DNA from: Herminiimonas sp.
GTDB lineage: Bacteria > Pseudomonadota > Gammaproteobacteria > Burkholderiales > Burkholderiaceae
Assembly: GCA_014377155.1 (NCBI GenBank)
Contig: JACMQD010000492.1
Coordinates: forward strand, 1 to 18,339
Length of the DNA: 18,339 nt
Direction of reading: 5' to 3'
The translations under genes were made by a program, and so were the position numbers. Shown here one piece after another: positions 15,357 to 18,339 of the stretch. Each line of letters begins with the position of its first letter. Within the stretch, counting starts at the first letter, position 1. The notes beneath the pieces were generated by a model. It was not told the origin of the DNA and made no database searches. It saw only the letters and a list, made by a program, of their open reading frames with translations.

Positions 15357-16589
15357 ATGAGCGATATTAAAAAAGTGGTGCTTGCCTATTCCGGCGGCCT
15401 GGACACCTCGGTCATCCTTAAATGGCTGCAGGATAATTATCAATGCGAGATCGTCACGTTCACCGCCGATCTTGGCCAGGGCGAAGAACTCGAACCCGCA
15501 CGCCAGAAAGCGCTCAAGTTCGGCATCAAACCGGAGAACATCTACATCGACGACGTCCGCGAAGAATTCGTGCGCGACTTCGTGTTCCCGATGTTTCGTG
15601 CTAATACGGTCTATGAAGGCGAATACCTGCTCGGTACCTCAATCGCGCGTCCGTTGATCGCCAAGCGCCTGATCGAGATCGCACGCCAGACCGGTGCCGA
15701 TACCATTTCGCACGGCGCAACCGGCAAGGGCAACGATCAGGTCCGCTTCGAGCTGGGCGCCTATGCGCTGATGCCCCACGTGAAGATCATCGCGCCGTGG
15801 CGTGAATGGGATCTGCTGTCGCGCGAAAAGCTGTTGCAGTACGCCGAAGACGCCGGGATTGCGGTCGACATGAAGCACAAGAACGGCGGCGCGCCGTATT
15901 CGATGGATGCCAACCTGCTGCACATCAGCTTCGAAGGCCGCCATCTCGAAAACCCGAGCGCCGAGGCCGAGGAAGCCATGTGGCGCTGGACTGTCAGTCC
16001 CGAAGCGGCGCCGGACCAGGCCGAATACCTCGACATCGAATACGAGAAAGGCGATATCGTCGCCCTGAACGGCAAGCGCCTGTCGGCGGCCGAAGTGCTG
16101 ACCGAACTCAATCGCCTCGGCGGCAAGCATGGCATCGGCCGACTCGATCTGGTCGAAAACCGCTATGTCGGCATGAAGTCGCGCGGCTGTTACGAAACTC
16201 CGGGTGGCACCATCATGCTGCGCGCCCACCGGGCGATCGAATCGATCACGCTCGACCGCGAAGTGGCCCACTTGAAAGACGACCTGATGCCGCGCTATGC
16301 ATCGATGATCTACAACGGCTACTGGTGGGCGCCCGAACGCGTCGCCCTGCAAACCCTGATCGATCACACGCAACTCAGTGTCAACGGCTGGGTGCGTCTG
16401 AAGCTCTACAAAGGCAACGTGATCGTGGTGTCGCGCGACTCCAAGACCGACTCGCTGTTCGACATGAAGATTTCGACCTTCGACGAGGACGGCGGCGCCT
16501 ACAACCAGGCCGATGCCGGCGGCTTCATCAAGCTCAATGCACTGCGTATGCGCATTGCCGCGATCGCCCGTGAAAAGCGCGGTAGCTGA
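15357..16589 (+). CDS. argG: Argininosuccinate synthase
   Basis: ArgG condenses citrulline and aspartate, using ATP, to argininosuccinate, the step after ArgF. The 410-aa protein shows the N-type ATP pyrophosphatase loop AYSGGLDTS at 10-18, followed by the family's GQGEEL and the conserved [15 protein letters not shown] segment. The ATG at 15357 has GAAAGAGA upstream. It lies 104 bp behind argF, and a strong intrinsic terminator follows at 16611-16637, marking the end of the arg transcript. Whether argG has its own promoter in the 104-bp gap was not settled; none stands out. Confidence 0.98.
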   Translation: MSDIKKVVLAYSGGLDTSVILKWLQDNYQCEIVTFTADLGQGEELEPARQKALKFGIKPENIYIDDVREEFVRDFVFPMFRANTVYEGEYLLGTSIARPLIAKRLIEIARQTGADTISHGATGKGNDQVRFELGAYALMPHVKIIAPWREWDLLSREKLLQYAEDAGIAVDMKHKNGGAPYSMDANLLHISFEGRHLENPSAEAEEAMWRWTVSPEAAPDQAEYLDIEYEKGDIVALNGKRLSAAEVLTELNRLGGKHGIGRLDLVENRYVGMKSRGCYETPGGTIMLRAHRAIESITLDREVAHLKDDLMPRYASMIYNGYWWAPERVALQTLIDHTQLSVNGWVRLKLYKGNVIVVSRDSKTDSLFDMKISTFDEDGGAYNQADAGGFIKLNALRMRIAAIAREKRGS

Positions 16590-16610
16590 TTTTTCCTTTG
16601 CAAAACCATC

Positions 16611-16637
16611 GGGCCCGTACTGCAACGGGCCCTTTTT
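16611..16637 (+). terminator. Intrinsic terminator after argG
   Basis: GGGCCCGT (16611-16618) and ACGGGCCC (16625-16632) form a perfect 8-bp GC-rich stem with a 6-nt loop, followed by TTTTT (16633-16637). It ends only 21 bp before the ppnP start codon. Confidence 0.93.
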
Positions 16638-16658
16638 AATTCACTTGAAAGTCACGAC

Positions 16659-16982
16659 ATGTCAGATCAGACACCGCAGTTCGACCAGGTTTCGGTCGTC
16701 AAGAAAGCCAATATCTATTTCGACGGCAAATGCGTTTCACATACCGTGCTATTCCCGGATTCCAGCCGCAAAACCATCGGCGTGATCTTTCCGTCATCAC
16801 TGACCTTCAATACCGGCGCACCGGAAGTGATGGAACTCAATGGCGGCAAATGCCGCATTCGATTGAGCGGCGAGACCGACTGGACCACCTATGAAGGCGG
16901 CCAGAAATTTGATGTGCCGGGCAATTCGAGCTTCGACATCGAGACGTTGGAAACGCTGGATTACGTGTGCCATTTCGTTTGA
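16659..16982 (+). CDS. ppnP: Pyrimidine/purine nucleoside phosphorylase PpnP (DUF1255)
   Basis: PpnP (YaiE) is a small cupin that splits many nucleosides with phosphate into base and ribose-1-phosphate. The 107-aa product matches the usual length (E. coli 94) and has the family pattern: [17 protein letters not shown] (16-32), the KTIGVIFP strand, [16 protein letters not shown] in the second half (about 78-93) and the DYVCHF end. The ATG at 16659 has only a weak upstream GAAAG. The argG terminator ends 21 bp upstream, leaving little room for a separate promoter. The gene converges on murB. Confidence 0.93.
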   Translation: MSDQTPQFDQVSVVKKANIYFDGKCVSHTVLFPDSSRKTIGVIFPSSLTFNTGAPEVMELNGGKCRIRLSGETDWTTYEGGQKFDVPGNSSFDIETLETLDYVCHFV

Positions 16983-17051
16983 TCAGTCGCGGACGTACTG
17001 TTTGATAAGCCGTGCCGGCCACGTCGATTGTTCGACGGCAACCAGCCGTCA

Positions 17052-18080
17052 TCAAAGCTGGATCGGTTCAGCCTCAAGTAGCACATCGAAACGGCTTTGG
17101 ACATCGCGCCGAATCGCTTCTGCAAGCGCAGCGATGTCCTTGCCGCTTGCGCCGCCGCGATTGACGAGCACAAGTGCCTGCTTTTCATAGACGCCGGCCG
17201 CACCGATGCTCTTGCCTTTCCAGCCGCACTGATCGATCAGCCAGCCCGCCGCGAGCTTGAAACGGCCGTCGGACTGGACATGACTGACCAGTTGCGGAAA
17301 GCTGGCCAGCAGCGCGTCACGCTGCGCTGCTGACACCAGCGGATTCTTGAAAAAACTGCCGGCATTGCCGATATCCGCGGGGTCCGGTAACTTGCGGCTG
17401 CGTATCGCGATCACGGCGTTGCTGACCTCCTTTGCGCTCGGCGGGTCGATCATTTTCGCGGTGAGCTCTTGCGCCAGTTCGGCATAGCCCAGAGTGGGCT
17501 GCCATACCTTCGGTAATGCGAATGTGACGTCGAGTACCACTGCCCTGTCGCGCAACGCATGCTTGAAAATACTGTCGCGATACTGAAAGCCGCATGCCAA
17601 CCGCGCCATCTCGACGACCTTGCCAGTGGCGAAATCGAAGATGCGCAGGCTGAGGATACGTTCTGCGACTTCAAGGCCGTAAGCACCGATGTTCTGGATC
17701 GGCGACGCGCCGACGCTGCCGGGGATTAGCGACAGGTTTTCCAGACCTGCGAGTCCCTGCGCCAGTGTCCATAGCACCAGCCCGTGCCAATTCTCGCCCG
17801 CCGCAGCGCGCACATGGACCGCGTCGGCATCCTCGCCAATGATGGCAATGCCGGTCGAGCGCATGTGCAGCACCAATCCGGCAAAGTCTGCGGTGAGCAG
17901 GATGTTGCTGCCGCCGCCCAAAACCAGACGTGGCAGCGCGCACAAGTCCGGATCATTCCTGACCGCTGCCAGCACATCTGCATGATCGACTTGCAGGTAG
18001 GCATGTGCGCGGGCTTCGACGCCGAAGGTATTCAGTGTGCGCAGCGAAAAATCGGACTGGATGGACAGGGGCAGGCTCAT
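17052..18080 (-). CDS. murB: UDP-N-acetylenolpyruvoylglucosamine reductase, type I
   Basis: MurB reduces UDP-GlcNAc-enolpyruvate to UDP-MurNAc with NADPH and FAD, an early cytoplasmic step of peptidoglycan synthesis. The 342-aa type I enzyme has the FAD-binding GGGSN (55-59) and IPGSVGASPIQNIGAYG (119-135), R168 in the YRDS segment, the catalytic S242 in GSFFKNP and E336 near the C-terminus. The ATG at 18080 lacks a ribosome binding site, but a perfect TATAAT lies 8 bases upstream of it, so the messenger may be leaderless. The gene is divergent from yajQ and converges on ppnP; a small CGTCGA/TCGACG hairpin (17022-17037) without T-run lies between the stops. Confidence 0.97.
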   Translation of the reverse strand: MSLPLSIQSDFSLRTLNTFGVEARAHAYLQVDHADVLAAVRNDPDLCALPRLVLGGGSNILLTADFAGLVLHMRSTGIAIIGEDADAVHVRAAAGENWHGLVLWTLAQGLAGLENLSLIPGSVGASPIQNIGAYGLEVAERILSLRIFDFATGKVVEMARLACGFQYRDSIFKHALRDRAVVLDVTFALPKVWQPTLGYAELAQELTAKMIDPPSAKEVSNAVIAIRSRKLPDPADIGNAGSFFKNPLVSAAQRDALLASFPQLVSHVQSDGRFKLAAGWLIDQCGWKGKSIGAAGVYEKQALVLVNRGGASGKDIAALAEAIRRDVQSRFDVLLEAEPIQL

Positions 18081-18088
18081 GGCCGAGG

Positions 18089-18094
18089 ATTATA
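18089..18094 (-). promoter_or_regulatory. Consensus -10 element of murB
   Basis: TATAAT on the minus strand, eight bases before the murB ATG. Transcription would begin within one to three bases of the start codon. No recognisable -35 is found at 16-18 bp. Confidence 0.45.
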
Positions 18095-18125
18095 GTCGCA
18101 AGCCGATAGCCACCCGGTTTTTTGT

Positions 18126-18144
18126 CCGTTAAAATGCCTTAACG
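18126..18144. promoter_or_regulatory. Inverted repeat and -10-like element in the murB-yajQ intergenic region
   Basis: CGTTAA (18127-18132) and TTAACG (18139-18144) form a perfect inverted repeat with a 6-bp spacer. It covers TAAAAT (18130-18135), a plausible -10 for yajQ, about 75 bp before that gene's ATG. The -35 is weak. It may be an operator. Confidence 0.35.
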
Positions 18145-18210
18145 AAGGGCAAATCCCGCAGCGTCGTCTGGCGCTGCCGCACAACCCATAACAAGACCAA
18201 GGAAACAATC

Positions 18211-18339
18211 ATGCCGTCATTTGATGTCGTATCAGAAGCCAATATCGTCGAAGTCAAAAATGCTGTCGACCAGGCGGGCAAGGAAATCGCCACCCGTTTC
18301 GATTTCAAGGGAAGCGATGCGCGCGTCGAGCAAAAGGAA
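18211..18339 (+). CDS. yajQ: YajQ family nucleotide-binding protein (5' part only)
   Basis: The 43 codons before the window edge begin [11 protein letters not shown] and continue with [20 protein letters not shown], the highly conserved start of YajQ proteins. The ATG has AAGGA seven bases upstream. YajQ proteins are small cytoplasmic proteins that bind nucleotides and tRNA, and a Xanthomonas member is known to bind c-di-GMP. The rest of the gene (normally about 160 aa) lies outside the window. Confidence 0.93.
   Translation, partial: MPSFDVVSEANIVEVKNAVDQAGKEIATRFDFKGSDARVEQKE

Noticed and set aside
15639..16625. 328-aa minus-strand and 255-aa plus-strand frames
   Set aside because: Both overlap argG in other frames, a usual effect of its GC-rich codons; they show no family features.
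17022..17037. CGTCGA/TCGACG hairpin between ppnP and murB as a terminator
   Set aside because: It has only 6 bp and no T-run on either strand.

Overview
The window reads as ordinary chromosome of a beta-proteobacterium, most likely Burkholderiales and probably Oxalobacteraceae (Herbaspirillum/Collimonas/Herminiimonas-like). The reasons are the orn / M48 peptidase / phhB / rsgA cluster, the argF-argG pair, the type I MurB, the moderately high G+C and the protein sequences themselves. The genus is inferred from memory of these families, not from a search.

Left part (1-5741, all minus strand): a large c-di-GMP signalling protein (PAS-GAF-PAS-GGDEF-EAL) is cut by the left window edge inside its EAL domain. 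A 417-bp non-coding stretch follows, holding a 9-bp inverted repeat around a promoter-like segment and a set of alternative hairpins. Next come the potassium transporter kup, with a readable promoter that decides its GTG start, and a two-part response regulator whose C-terminal receiver resembles PilG.

Middle part (5742-8043): this is the least conventional stretch. An unrecognised 328-aa protein with basic, Ser/Pro-rich ends and about six hydrophobic segments is preceded by a 513-bp non-coding region. That region carries a 19-bp near-perfect palindrome beside a -10-like hexamer and possible traces of an insertion-sequence end. On the plus strand an Lrp/AsnC regulator with a TTG start is followed closely by an unrecognised 112-aa protein.

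Right part (8072-18339) is dense housekeeping: SrkA-type kinase, YecA/UPF0149 protein with a SEC-C zinc motif, oligoribonuclease orn, and a plus-strand run of membrane M48 (Ste24-like) peptidase, pterin-4a-carbinolamine dehydratase and RsgA GTPase. A secreted AA10 lytic polysaccharide monooxygenase with a chitin-binding-type module lies on the minus strand. Then come argF and argG (the last two condensing steps before argininosuccinate lyase), a strong intrinsic terminator, ppnP, murB on the minus strand, and the 5' end of a yajQ-family gene cut by the right edge.

No CRISPR array, tRNA, rRNA, prophage or intact transposon was seen. I found no clear multi-gene novel system. The best candidates for new biology are the orphan 328-aa protein and its palindrome, the argF leader hairpin, the probable leaderless murB transcript and the paired operator-like repeat upstream of the c-di-GMP gene.
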